This document shows, piece after piece, positions 23,929 to 30,860 of a stretch of 36,993 bases of DNA. The notes under the pieces are model-generated. The model had not been told where the DNA came from, searched no databases, and saw only the letters and a list, made by a program, of their open reading frames with translations. A program made the translations under genes and the position numbers. Origin of the DNA: Phormidium sp. SL48-SHIP (GTDB taxonomy: Bacteria > Cyanobacteriota > Cyanobacteriia > Cyanobacteriales > Geitlerinemataceae); contig SIHH01000008.1 of assembly GCA_004299065.1 (NCBI GenBank), positions 1 through 36,993 on the forward strand. The letters are read 5' to 3'. Within the stretch, counting starts at the first letter, position 1. Each line of letters opens with the position of its first letter.

Positions 23929-25308
23929 TTGACCCACTCTTCCCCCACTCATCGCCTCCTTGATGCCGCGCAACATGGTGATCTCGAAAACGTCGAGCGC
24001 TGTCTGAGTCAGAACGCTGACCCCAATGTTGGCGATCGCCACGGAACCACCCCCCTGATGTTCGCCGCCGCTCAGGGCGCGGTGAGGCTCATACAAGTAC
24101 TGATCCAGGCGGGGGCTGATGTCAATCAACAACGACAAACCTTTGGCGTCTCAGCCTTGATGCTGGCCGCGGCCAATCACCAACGAGAAGCCGTGATGGC
24201 TCTGCTTGAGGCTCAGGCGGATGTGAATCTCTGTAACGAAGATGGTAGCACGGCTCTTATGGCCGCAGTCCTCAAAGGCGATACGGTGATCACCCATCTC
24301 CTCCTGGAAGCGGGAGCGGCCGTCAATTGTCGGGATCAGCAGGGGGATACCCCCCTCCATTTGGCGGTACAGCAGAATTATCCGCCCCTCGTCGAAACCT
24401 TACTCAAGGTTGGGGCGGATGCCAATACCCTCAGCCCCGAGGGTACACCTCTACTCGCTCAAGCCGCTGAACGGGGTCATGAGGCGATTGTTCAACGGCT
24501 GCTTGAGGCGGGAGCGGATGTGGATGCTTCGGGAGTCGATGGCGTTACCGCCTTGACTCTGGCGACCGAAGCCGGCCACCGCTCAATTGTGCAACGGTTG
24601 CTGCAAGCTAGAGCTAATCCGAATGCCAGCAACCCCGATGGGAGTACGCCGCTGATGGTGGCGGCGGCCACCAATGATTGTGCGATCGCCCAACTCCTCT
24701 TAGATGCCGGTGCTAATTGTGAGGCCGAGGATGCTGAAGGGGAAACGGCTCTCAATTGGGCGGTGGTGGAGGGACAAATTGAGATGGTGGATCTGCTCTT
24801 ACAACGGGGGGCGATCGCCAACCGCGTCAACCGCCTCGGGGATACTCCCCTGTTTGTGGCCGTCTTGCAACAGAAACTCGATCTCGTGCAGCGACTCCTA
24901 GCGGCGGGAGCGGACGTGAATAGTGGTCCCCCGGACGACTCGCCCCTCTTGGTGGCCACAGCGCAACAAAACCGAGCGATGGTGCGTCTGCTTCTCGATG
25001 CTGGGGGCGATCGCCTCACTGGGGAGGGTCAGGGTCAAACCCCTCTACATTTAGCCGCCCGTTACAATAATAACGACCTCCTGGAGTTGCTCTTGGAGGG
25101 GGCATCGGACTGTGATCCCCGCGATAAAACCGGCTCGACTCCCCTGATGTGGGCGGCCCATTTTGGCCATCTGGCAGCGGTGCGATCGCTGCTCGCCGCC
25201 GGAGCCGATCCCAGCCTCAAAAACAACGGTGGCCATACCGCTCTCTCCATTGCCGAGTACAATCACAATCAGGGCGCTGTCCAACTCCTAAAACATCCCC
25301 CCGCCTGA
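23929..25308 (+). CDS. Ankyrin-repeat protein
   Basis: 459 aa made almost wholly of about 13 ankyrin repeats of ~33 residues, from HRLLDAAQHGDLENVERCL through units such as GTTPLMFAAAQGAVRLIQVL, GSTALMAAVLKGDTVITHLL and GSTPLMWAAHFGHLAAVRSL, to a capping repeat. No signal peptide, membrane helix or enzyme domain. Such proteins are protein-binding scaffolds; partners are unknown. The start is a TTG at 23929 with TAGGAA just upstream. It is followed by a pyrimidine-rich repeat. Confidence 0.88.
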   Translation: MTHSSPTHRLLDAAQHGDLENVERCLSQNADPNVGDRHGTTPLMFAAAQGAVRLIQVLIQAGADVNQQRQTFGVSALMLAAANHQREAVMALLEAQADVNLCNEDGSTALMAAVLKGDTVITHLLLEAGAAVNCRDQQGDTPLHLAVQQNYPPLVETLLKVGADANTLSPEGTPLLAQAAERGHEAIVQRLLEAGADVDASGVDGVTALTLATEAGHRSIVQRLLQARANPNASNPDGSTPLMVAAATNDCAIAQLLLDAGANCEAEDAEGETALNWAVVEGQIEMVDLLLQRGAIANRVNRLGDTPLFVAVLQQKLDLVQRLLAAGADVNSGPPDDSPLLVATAQQNRAMVRLLLDAGGDRLTGEGQGQTPLHLAARYNNNDLLELLLEGASDCDPRDKTGSTPLMWAAHFGHLAAVRSLLAAGADPSLKNNGGHTALSIAEYNHNQGAVQLLKHPPA

Positions 25309-25319
25309 GGCCTATTGCT

Positions 25320-25401
25320 TTCTTCCCCCCTGTTCCCTGTTCCCTATTCCCTGTTCCCTTCTTCCCTTCTTCCCCCCTGTTCCCTGTTCCCCATTCCCTG
25401 T
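25320..25401 (+). repeat. Degenerate heptanucleotide repeat (TGTTCCC)n
   Basis: Seven-base units TGTTCCC, TATTCCC and TTCTTCCC variants are strung together over ~80 bp, all pyrimidine-rich on this strand. This is the short tandemly repeated (STRR-like) type known in filamentous cyanobacteria. It reaches to within 2 bp of the ATG of the next gene, so it covers where its Shine-Dalgarno would be. Confidence 0.75.
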
Positions 25402-25402
25402 T

Positions 25403-26515
25403 ATGACCAAGCGATTGATTTCGCTATCCCTTCCTAACATCATTGTTATTGCCACAGTCGTTGTCAGCTTGTTCATTCTCTGGCAACTACAAAGCTTGGT
25501 GTTGATTTTGATGATTTCAGTGGTGTTAGCCGCCTCGATCGCCCCAGTGGTGGATCTGAGTGAACGTGTGCTACGACTACCGCGCTGGTTAGCCACAATT
25601 TTCACCTATGTCAGCTTGATTTCTGTCTTAACCGGTGTGATTCTGATTATTGGCCCCCCGGTGTTTGAACAGATTGAGCGTTTAGTTCGGCAATTACCGA
25701 AACTCTCGGAGGATGTCCTGTCGGCCCTAGAAATGACGGTGATGCGCTTGACGGATGCGCGCCCGGAGTTGGTGTTGGAACTGTTTGACACCCAATCGAT
25801 TACCCGCTGGCTGATTGGTTCATCTCAGCAACTGGTGTTACGCTCCTACAGCATTACGCGGGGGATTCTCGGAGCGGCGTTTAGTTTGATTCTCTCTCTG
25901 TTTATTTCCGGTTATATGGTGGCCGATAGTCGCAAGCTCGTTCACAGCATTGTGCAACTGTTCCCACAACCCTGGGAAGACCGACTGGCAGACCAATCGA
26001 AGGTGGTTGGGCAACGGATGGGGGGCTATATTCGCGGCCGAGTGTTGGTCTCGATTATTTTGGCCGTCGCCACCTCAACGGTGTTGACAATTTTGGGTCT
26101 GAGAGATTTTGCCTTGGGGTTGGGGGCGATCGCCGGCGTGACCAATTTGATTCCCTTTGTTGGTCCGATTTTGGGGGCGATTCCGGCCTTAATTGTGGCC
26201 ATCGCCCAAGGCGGATGGATCGTGTTGTGGGTATTACTGCTGTTTGTGATTATCCAAAACCTCGAAACCTATGTTCTCGATCCCCTACTGGTGGGGAGTT
26301 CAGTGGGGGTTCACCCCCTGTTTCAGCTTCTCTCGGTCCTCGGTGGGGCGCAAGTTCTGGGTATTATTGGCGCCTTGATTGTTCCCCCCTGGTTTGCTGG
26401 GGCCTCGGCCCTGGTGGAAAATCTCTATCTGCGTCCGAAACGCATTGCAGAGGCTCAAAGTCAAAGTGCGGCGATCGCCGTCTCGGCCTCCCCAGTCCCC
26501 AGTCAACGGTCGTGA
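25403..26515 (+). CDS. AI-2E/PerM-family transporter
   Basis: 370 aa with eight predicted helices. The N-terminal pair (IIVIATVVVSLFILWQLQSL) is followed by VVLAASIAPVVDLSERVLR, the soluble loop with PQPWEDRLADQSKVVGQRMG, and the C-terminal core GAIAGVTNLIPFVGPILGAIPALI and QNLETYVLDPLLVG, family hallmarks. Members export autoinducer-2, Na+ or other solutes; the substrate is unknown. The last codons (SQRS) and the TGA stop run into the right end of the TnpB element: TGA is the first three bases of TGACATCC. The original C-terminus may have been longer. Confidence 0.88.
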   Translation: MTKRLISLSLPNIIVIATVVVSLFILWQLQSLVLILMISVVLAASIAPVVDLSERVLRLPRWLATIFTYVSLISVLTGVILIIGPPVFEQIERLVRQLPKLSEDVLSALEMTVMRLTDARPELVLELFDTQSITRWLIGSSQQLVLRSYSITRGILGAAFSLILSLFISGYMVADSRKLVHSIVQLFPQPWEDRLADQSKVVGQRMGGYIRGRVLVSIILAVATSTVLTILGLRDFALGLGAIAGVTNLIPFVGPILGAIPALIVAIAQGGWIVLWVLLLFVIIQNLETYVLDPLLVGSSVGVHPLFQLLSVLGGAQVLGIIGALIVPPWFAGASALVENLYLRPKRIAEAQSQSAAIAVSASPVPSQRS

Positions 26516-26640
26516 CATCCTCCCGACGCTAACCCTTACGGGTATAGCGCGGGCTTCCCTTCCTCGCGGTTGGGGCTTCCTGCTTCTAATCGCTAACGCG
26601 AACGCTTCGCGAACGGGGTTCCCAGGCAACCTTCCTCCGC
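26513..26640 (-). ncRNA. Predicted TnpB guide RNA (omega-RNA/reRNA) region and element right end
   Basis: Downstream of the tnpB stop (26593) on the minus strand is a hairpin (26522-26553; stem CCCG-CGCTA-ACCC with loop TTAC) ended by GGGAGGATGTCA. TnpB elements produce an RNA from the 3' end of tnpB through this end, and the bases just outside act as the guide. Here these are the complement of the last codons of the AI-2E gene. A CGCGAAgcgTTCGCG hairpin in the last tnpB codons (around 26597-26611) probably belongs to the RNA scaffold. Expression is inferred, not shown. Confidence 0.5.
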
Positions 26641-27807
26641 AGGCAGTCTCACCGACTGTCCATCGGCTACAAAGGCAAGACCACGTTGCACTACCACTTG
26701 AGCGGCGGCAACATCTCGGTCAGTCGTATATCCACATTCATGGCAATGATGCACTCGTTCGCTGAGTTCCTTTTTCCCGGTCTGCGCTCCGCACTGAGGG
26801 CAAGTTTGACTTGTTCGATTGGGGTCAACCTGCGCGAAGTAGACACCCCGCTTCCAGCACACCCACTTGAGGATTTCTAGGAAGCTACCCCAGGCGGCAT
26901 CCAAACAATGTTTTGCCAGCATCCCGCGACGGGTTGCTTTGAGGTTCAAATCCTCAGCGAAAATCATCCCGGCGTTATCGCAAAGCTTGTGAGCCGTCAG
27001 AAAGTGGAACTCACGCCGAACGTTGTAAATGTGTTCATGCAGTTGGCGAATCTTGGCTTGAATCTTCCGGTAGTTAGCAGAACCCTTTTTCTTATTTCTC
27101 AATTGGCGTTGCAGCCATCGAAGCTTGCTTTGCAAATTCACGAAAAAGCGAGGACGTTCTACCAATTCACCCGTCGATACAGCTAGGAACTTTTCCAAGC
27201 CCAAATCTATGCCAATGGGTTCACCATGAGGCATGACATCGGGAACGGAAATATCCGCTTGCAGAATCAACTGCGCGTACCATCCAGACGGCTTGAAGAC
27301 GATCCGAACTTGCTTGACCTCAAACCCATCTGGAATGGGTCGATGCAGGTTGATAGGCATCGCTCCAACTTTCGGCAGTTTGATTTCAAATCCGTTGACT
27401 GGATTCGATTTGAACTGCGGGAAGACAAACGAACGATACTGACCAAACTTTTTGAAGCGAGGAAATCCGAATCCTCTTTCGGTGTAGAACTTGAACGACT
27501 TATCCAGTCGTTTCAGGGCATCTTGCAAGACTTGAGAATGAACCGCTTTGAGTTCTGGAATCCTCTTTTTCGCTTCAGTCAGCGCATTCTGTTGTTTGTA
27601 GTAGTCGGGATAGGGCACGTCAGCAGGGATGATGTATTCCTGCCTAATACTGCAAGCAGTGACCGGACATTTACGCGAGTTCATCCAGTCTTTACGCTCT
27701 GCCAAGGCGTAGTTATACACGCGACGACATTGCTCCAATCAGTCAAGCATTTGTGCTTCTTGGTCAAGTCCTGGATAAATTCGATAGCTGTAGGTCAAGT
27801 TCAACAT
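26593..27807 (-). pseudogene. tnpB: tnpB (IS1341-type RNA-guided nuclease) with in-frame TGA at codon 23
   Basis: From ATG 27805-27807 the frame reads MLNLTYSYRIYPG up to codon 22, then TGA (27739-27741), then LEQCRRVYNYALAERKDW onward without further stops to 26593. Homologs usually have Trp at this place (DWLEQCRRVYNYAL), so a single TGG-to-TGA change explains it. The remaining ~380 codons keep the RuvC residues in GIDLGLEKF, FAEDLNL and TDRDVAAAQ, and the zinc finger CPQC...CHEC. A TTG right after the stop could restart translation, but the protein would lack the first strand of the wedge domain. No tnpA is present. Very recent inactivation is likely. Confidence 0.85.
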
Positions 27808-27814
27808 GGCTACA

Positions 27815-27843
27815 TTCTAACAGATTTACACCTTTTGTTAGAA
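27815..27843. repeat. Left-end hairpin of the TnpB element
   Basis: TTCTAACA (27815-27822) and TGTTAGAA (27836-27843) are perfect inverted repeats around a 13-nt loop, 7 bp upstream of the tnpB ATG. IS200/IS605 elements carry a subterminal hairpin at each end. Confidence 0.6.
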
Positions 27844-27857
27844 GCGATAGATAGTGT

Positions 27858-27891
27858 GTCGATTTTCGGGGCATCGAACCCCTCAATCGAC
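27858..27891. repeat. Two-step hairpin upstream of the TnpB element
   Basis: Outer arms GTCGATT (27858-27864) and AATCGAC (27885-27891), inner arms GGGG (27868-27871) and CCCC (27879-27882), loop CATCGAA. The minus strand of the inner part reads GGGGTTCGATGCCCC, like a tRNA T arm, but no other tRNA parts fit. Its origin is unknown; possibly a small repeat element. Confidence 0.5.
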
Positions 27892-27902
27892 GCGGGGAGT
27901 CC

Positions 27903-27945
27903 ATGTCTCCCGACGCTGACCTTGCAGGTACATCGCGGGACTTAT
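27903..27945 (-). mobile_element. Solo RE-like hairpin, diverged copy of the TnpB right end
   Basis: CTCCCGACGCT (27907-27917) is identical to bases 26520-26530 of the intact right end, and AGGTACATCGCGGGACTT resembles GGGTATAGCGCGGGCTT on the other arm. It has the same orientation but lies upstream of the left end of the intact element. It is probably the surviving end of an older, decayed TnpB element. Confidence 0.55.
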
Positions 27946-28069
27946 AGCTCCGGTGAACCCCTCAAAAGTTAAGACGGATGTTCGGGTGCGTGGGGAACTG
28001 CGCGATCGCCTACAGCTTTGCTTGCTCAACTCTGACGTTGTTAAAATGCCATGTCTTACCGTTCTGGGG

Positions 28070-28249
28070 CGATCGCGCCAAGTTGAGCGAGATTTCGCCG
28101 TTGGGCAACTGTCAACCCGGTGGCAGCGGACTTTTGGTTGGTTGACTTAGTGTCGCCGCTTAAATCGAGATTATGAATATTCCCCCGAGAGCGCTCAGGC
28201 CTGGATTTATCTGGCCTCGATTGGTCTTTTGTTGAGACGTTTAGCCTAA
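28070..28249 (+). pseudogene. 3' fragment of an IS5-type transposase gene
   Basis: One frame reads FAVGQLSTRWQRTFGWLT, then a TAG (28148-28150), then CRRLNRDYEYSPESAQAWIY and LASIGLLLRRLA before TAA at 28247-28249. This is the typical C-terminus of IS5/IS4-class transposases (…RTFAWL..CRRLNRDYE….IYLA.I.LLLRRLA). The N-terminal ~200 residues including the first two DDE acids are missing and no terminal repeats are seen. A dead remnant. Confidence 0.75.
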
Positions 28250-28279
28250 GGCGCGACTTTTCAGACATCCTCTTACACC

Positions 28280-28879
28280 TTAACAACCTCCACCAACTCC
28301 CGATTCACCGTCTAATGTAGCCGGAATGTCGGTGTCTTCATAGATGTCGGCCAGGGCGATCGCACCGTTCACACTCGCAAGTTGGATGGGATCGGTGGTG
28401 GGTACGATCGCCCAGTTACCCCGATCGCCTTTTTGAAAGACTTCAACCTGCTGGCGATCGCTCGAAACGAGGACGTATTCTTCGAGACTGGGAATAGTGC
28501 GGTAGTCGGCGAATTTTTCCGTGCGATCGAAACGAGCCGTCGAGGGAGAGAGAACTTCGATAATCAGGCGGGGATATTCGATGTATTGCTCTTTGGATGG
28601 GCGATCGCGATCGTCGCAGCTGACAACGACATCAGGATAGTAGTAGGCATTACTGGACTCGACGCGGGTTTTAGTACCTTCGGAGAAGGGACGACAACCA
28701 GAACCACGAAGGTGAAGTTTGAGGGTGGTGGCTAAATTGAGGATGATCGCACTGTGATTTAGCGTCCCGCCTGTCATCGCGAAGACTTCACCATCGCGGT
28801 ATTCGTGGCGGATGGGGCTGATTTCTTCGGCGGCGAGGTAGTCTTCCGGGGTGATGTAGAGGGGATCGTTGGCGAGCAT
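28280..28879 (-). CDS. Uma2-family (DUF820) PD-(D/E)XK nuclease, copy A
   Basis: 199 aa. The Uma2 fold is recognised from YITPEDYLAAEE, HEYRDGEVFAMTGGTLNHS, YYPDVVVSCDD and PRLIIEVLSPSTARFDR; the aspartate in PDVVV and glutamate in IEVLSPS are the expected PD-(D/E)XK acids. Such genes occur in many copies in cyanobacteria and their role is not established. Codons 1 to about 189 are the same as copy B except two silent changes; the last ten residues (DGESGVGGGC) differ because the 3' end joins other sequence. It lies next to transposon remnants. Confidence 0.85.
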   Translation of the reverse strand: MLANDPLYITPEDYLAAEEISPIRHEYRDGEVFAMTGGTLNHSAIILNLATTLKLHLRGSGCRPFSEGTKTRVESSNAYYYPDVVVSCDDRDRPSKEQYIEYPRLIIEVLSPSTARFDRTEKFADYRTIPSLEEYVLVSSDRQQVEVFQKGDRGNWAIVPTTDPIQLASVNGAIALADIYEDTDIPATLDGESGVGGGC

Positions 28880-28881
28880 GG
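28313..28881 (-). repeat. 569-bp direct repeat, unit A
   Basis: Identical to 29049-29617 apart from two substitutions (both synonymous in the encoded Uma2 protein), offset 736 bp. The homologous upstream flanks of about 40 bp are only roughly 70% alike, whereas the downstream flanks are unrelated. Confidence 0.95.
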
Positions 28882-28924
28882 TTGGAGTGGTGAGGGGGCT
28901 AATTTTAGTGTAGCGATACTGGCT

Positions 28925-29008
28925 TCAACTTAACGCCGGACAGCCCCTCCAACACAGCAGGGCAATGCGCCCCTCGATCGATTCTTGAATATCACCAAAT
29001 TTCTCAAC
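28925..29008 (-). pseudogene. Possible small remnant between Uma2 copies
   Basis: A minus-strand frame reads VEKFGDIQESIEGRIALLCW up to a TGA at 28925. The beginning resembles the C-terminal helix segment of DUF4351 proteins (LE.RFG.I...I..RI..L), which are linked to Rpn/PD-(D/E)XK transposase-like proteins. The match is short and from memory, and the 28-codon frame has no start. Treat as a hint only. Confidence 0.2.
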
Positions 29009-29615
29009 CCGAAATTAACGGTTTAGTATCGTCATCGTTCTCAGACAATAATGTAGCCGGAATGTCGGTGTCTTCATAGATGTCGGCCAGGGCGATCGCA
29101 CCGTTCACACTCGCAAGTTGGATGGGATCGGTGGTGGGTACGATCGCCCAGTTACCCCGATCGCCTTTTTGAAAGACTTCAACCTGCTGGCGATCGCTCG
29201 AAACGAGGACGTATTCTTCGAGACTGGGAATAGTGCGGTAGTCGGCGAATTTTTCCGTGCGATCGAAACGAGCCGTCGAGGGAGAGAGAACTTCGATAAT
29301 CAGGCGGGGATATTCGATGTATTGCTCTTTGGATGGGCGATCGCGATCGTCGCAGCTGACAACGACATCAGGATAGTAGTAGGCATTACTGGACTCGACG
29401 CGGGTTTTAGTACCTTCGGAGAAGGGACGACAACCAGAACCACGAAGGTGAAGTTTGAGGGTGGTGGCTAAATTGAGGATGATCGCACTGTGATTTAGCG
29501 TCCCGCCTGTCATCGCGAAGACTTCACCATCGCGGTATTCGTGGCGGATGGGGCTGATTTCCTCAGCGGCGAGGTAGTCTTCCGGGGTGATGTAGAGGGG
29601 ATCGTTGGCGAGCAT
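29004..29615 (-). CDS. Uma2-family (DUF820) PD-(D/E)XK nuclease, copy B
   Basis: 203 aa, the same protein as copy A over residues 1-189 and ending LSENDDDTKPLISG, a more ordinary acidic tail. The catalytic-type acids (PDVVV, IEVLSPS) are present. The ATG at 29615 and upstream region are similar but diverged relative to copy A, so the two may be expressed differently. The biological role (DNA nuclease, defence, or transposon-derived) is unproven for the family. Confidence 0.85.
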   Translation of the reverse strand: MLANDPLYITPEDYLAAEEISPIRHEYRDGEVFAMTGGTLNHSAIILNLATTLKLHLRGSGCRPFSEGTKTRVESSNAYYYPDVVVSCDDRDRPSKEQYIEYPRLIIEVLSPSTARFDRTEKFADYRTIPSLEEYVLVSSDRQQVEVFQKGDRGNWAIVPTTDPIQLASVNGAIALADIYEDTDIPATLLSENDDDTKPLISG

Positions 29616-29617
29616 GG
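29049..29617 (-). repeat. 569-bp direct repeat, unit B
   Basis: Second unit of the Uma2 duplication; differs from unit A at two positions, in the region near 29560 (CCTCAGC here, CTTCGGC in unit A). Confidence 0.95.
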
Positions 29618-29688
29618 TGGGAGCGGTAAGGGGGTTAAGTGTAGTTTAGCAACACTAATGCCATAACCCCATTCCCATCACAGCCAGC

Positions 29689-29742
29689 AAAAAACGGAAC
29701 CTTCGACCAAGAGTCAAGACTCCTGATGCGAAGGTTCCGTTT
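29689..29742 (-). terminator. Strong intrinsic terminator of the ycf35-ferredoxin operon
   Basis: Perfect 14-bp arms AAACGGAACCTTCG (29692-29705) and CGAAGGTTCCGTTT (29729-29742). The loop contains a nested hairpin GAGTC-AA-GACTC (29711-29722). In the minus direction the stem runs into GTTTTTTGC, a proper T tract. It starts 12 bp after the ferredoxin stop codon. Confidence 0.9.
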
Positions 29743-29754
29743 CTCGTGACTCGA

Positions 29755-30198
29755 TTACGAGCGTTTTTGACGTTGGCGGCGTTGAGCCGAGACAATCGTA
29801 CCGCGCGTGACCGGGAATCCAGCCACCGGAATCACTTGATGCTGACGTTCCGCCTCAAGTTCTTTGAGTTCCTCATACTCAAGCCAGTGGATACAGTTCA
29901 CTGGACAGGTATCAATGGCCTCTTGGATCACCTCTTCTGGCTCGCCATCTTGGTTGATGACCCGCGCTCGTCCGTAATCGGGTTCAATGTAAAACGTATT
30001 ATGGGCGACATGGGCGCAATGTTTACAGCCAATACAGGTGACCTCATCGACATACACGCCCTTTTCACGCAACGCCCCCCCTAATTCCGGCTCGAACCCA
30101 GACCGTTCGGGATGCTCCCGTAGAGAGCCGCCGAGTTCGGGTTCCCAGCCTGAACGGTCGTCAGAGACCTGTTGTTGTGGATTTGGGGCATCGGTCAT
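29755..30198 (-). CDS. Ferredoxin with single [Fe-S] cluster motif and duplicated N-terminal segment
   Basis: 147 aa. The cluster motif is CIGCKHC with a distant CPVNC (VDEVTCIGCKHCAHVAHNTF ... AIDTCPVNCIHWLEYEEL), the 3Fe-4S/4Fe-4S Fer4 type. Before it stand two copies of a ~17-residue unit, RSGWEPELGGSLREHPE and RSGFEPELGGALREKG. The C-terminal ~45 residues (LKELEAERQHQVIPVAGFPV) extend beyond the ferredoxin core. It is probably a soluble electron carrier for an unknown partner. It starts 2 bp after ycf35, so the genes are tightly co-transcribed. A strong terminator follows. Confidence 0.9.
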   Translation of the reverse strand: MTDAPNPQQQVSDDRSGWEPELGGSLREHPERSGFEPELGGALREKGVYVDEVTCIGCKHCAHVAHNTFYIEPDYGRARVINQDGEPEEVIQEAIDTCPVNCIHWLEYEELKELEAERQHQVIPVAGFPVTRGTIVSAQRRQRQKRS

Positions 30199-30200
30199 GG

Positions 30201-30584
30201 TTAACTCCAGCGTTGCAACACCAAACGGATGGAACCGTCTGTTTGGGTTTGTTGTTCTGAGACTTGGAATCCTTGTTTAGCGGTTTCCTGCATCACCGTC
30301 GAGAAGGCATACTGTTGGGTGATTTTGCTTAAAAAGCGTTCAACGGGAATCGGCTGATTCCAGAATTGTAGGTCAGCCACCAGGTCGTACGCCTGTCCGT
30401 TCCAGCTAAATCCGATATCGTAGCCATTGTCCTGTTCGACAACGATCGCCGCCGAATGAACCTGGCCGCGATAGCCGCGAACATCCTTGGGACCCGCTTT
30501 CCAGTCGAGTTTCAGTTCCGTCAGAGCCTGTTGTAAGGCATCGAGGTCACGGATTTGGGTTTTGATATGGCTAAAGTGAGACAT
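30201..30584 (-). CDS. ycf35: Ycf35 (DUF1257)
   Basis: 127 aa, typical length. MSHFSHIKTQIRDLDALQQAL, DVRGYRGQVHSAAIVV, GFSWNGQAYDLVADLQFW and KITQQYAFSTVM are the conserved stretches of Ycf35, a protein kept in cyanobacteria and in red-algal plastid genomes, with no assigned function. It is soluble, without a signal peptide. The genomic pairing with a DUF2997 protein upstream and a ferredoxin downstream is conserved in cyanobacteria as I recall it, which hints at a redox-linked role. Confidence 0.92.
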   Translation of the reverse strand: MSHFSHIKTQIRDLDALQQALTELKLDWKAGPKDVRGYRGQVHSAAIVVEQDNGYDIGFSWNGQAYDLVADLQFWNQPIPVERFLSKITQQYAFSTVMQETAKQGFQVSEQQTQTDGSIRLVLQRWS

Positions 30585-30647
30585 AGCTTGGCGAGGGATT
30601 TGCTAAATGTTAGGGACAACAGATGAGACAAATGAACGGGCAAACAG

Positions 30648-30860
30648 TTACCATTGGCTGTAGGATTGAGCCTGAGCCGCTGTTTTTGCCGAGTTTTCTT
30701 GGGTTTGTTGGTAGAACTCAGAGGTTTTCTCTTGGTTGAGAACAATTCCGAGTTTTTCCTCGATCGCAGCCGTGACCTCAGCACAGGAGGCTCCGGAAAT
30801 ACCGGTCACCTGTTCGACCACTCTGCCATCGGGGTAAATCGTGAATTCGAGTGTTTCCAT
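30648..30860 (-). CDS. DUF2997 family protein
   Basis: 70 aa. METLEFTIYPDGRVVEQVTG and ASCAEVTAAIEEKLG are the DUF2997 signature (a beta strand pair, then a helix with a conserved Cys). The tail is Gln/Ser-rich. It is the first gene of the DUF2997-ycf35-ferredoxin set (63 bp before ycf35). It probably acts with Ycf35. A long AT-rich stretch upstream (about 30960-31000) should carry the promoter. Confidence 0.85.
   Translation of the reverse strand: METLEFTIYPDGRVVEQVTGISGASCAEVTAAIEEKLGIVLNQEKTSEFYQQTQENSAKTAAQAQSYSQW

Larger units (their letters stand above)
26513..27850 (-). mobile_element. IS1341-type (TnpB-only IS200/IS605) element
   Basis: The element is bounded on the right end by TGACATCCTCCC and its hairpin (26513-26553). 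On the left end it is bounded by an 8-bp-arm hairpin TTCTAACA/TGTTAGAA (27815-27822, 27836-27843) just before the tnpB ATG. No target duplication is expected for this family. Its orientation is minus. It sits against the end of the AI-2E gene. Confidence 0.65.

Noticed and set aside
24492-25019. 175-codon minus ORF inside the ankyrin gene
   Set aside because: Ser/Arg/Ala-rich shadow frame arising from the repeat codons.
23929-25308. Ankyrin tandem repeats as DNA repeat or CRISPR
   Set aside because: The periodicity is about 99 bp of coding sequence with diverged codons, explained by ankyrin units.
25320-25401. Possible CRISPR array
   Set aside because: The units are seven-base pyrimidine repeats without spacers.
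27866-27891. tRNA-like T-arm motif (GGGGTTCGATGCCCC) on the minus strand
   Set aside because: No matching acceptor stem, D arm or anticodon arm is found at the right distances; the bases are better explained by the two-step hairpin.
27226-27972. 248-codon plus-strand ORF opposite tnpB
   Set aside because: Antisense shadow of the tnpB frame; no own RBS or recognisable domain.
28382-28735. 117-codon ORF opposite Uma2 copy A (and its twin at 29118-29471)
   Set aside because: They are identical only because the underlying DNA is duplicated; antisense to real Uma2 genes.
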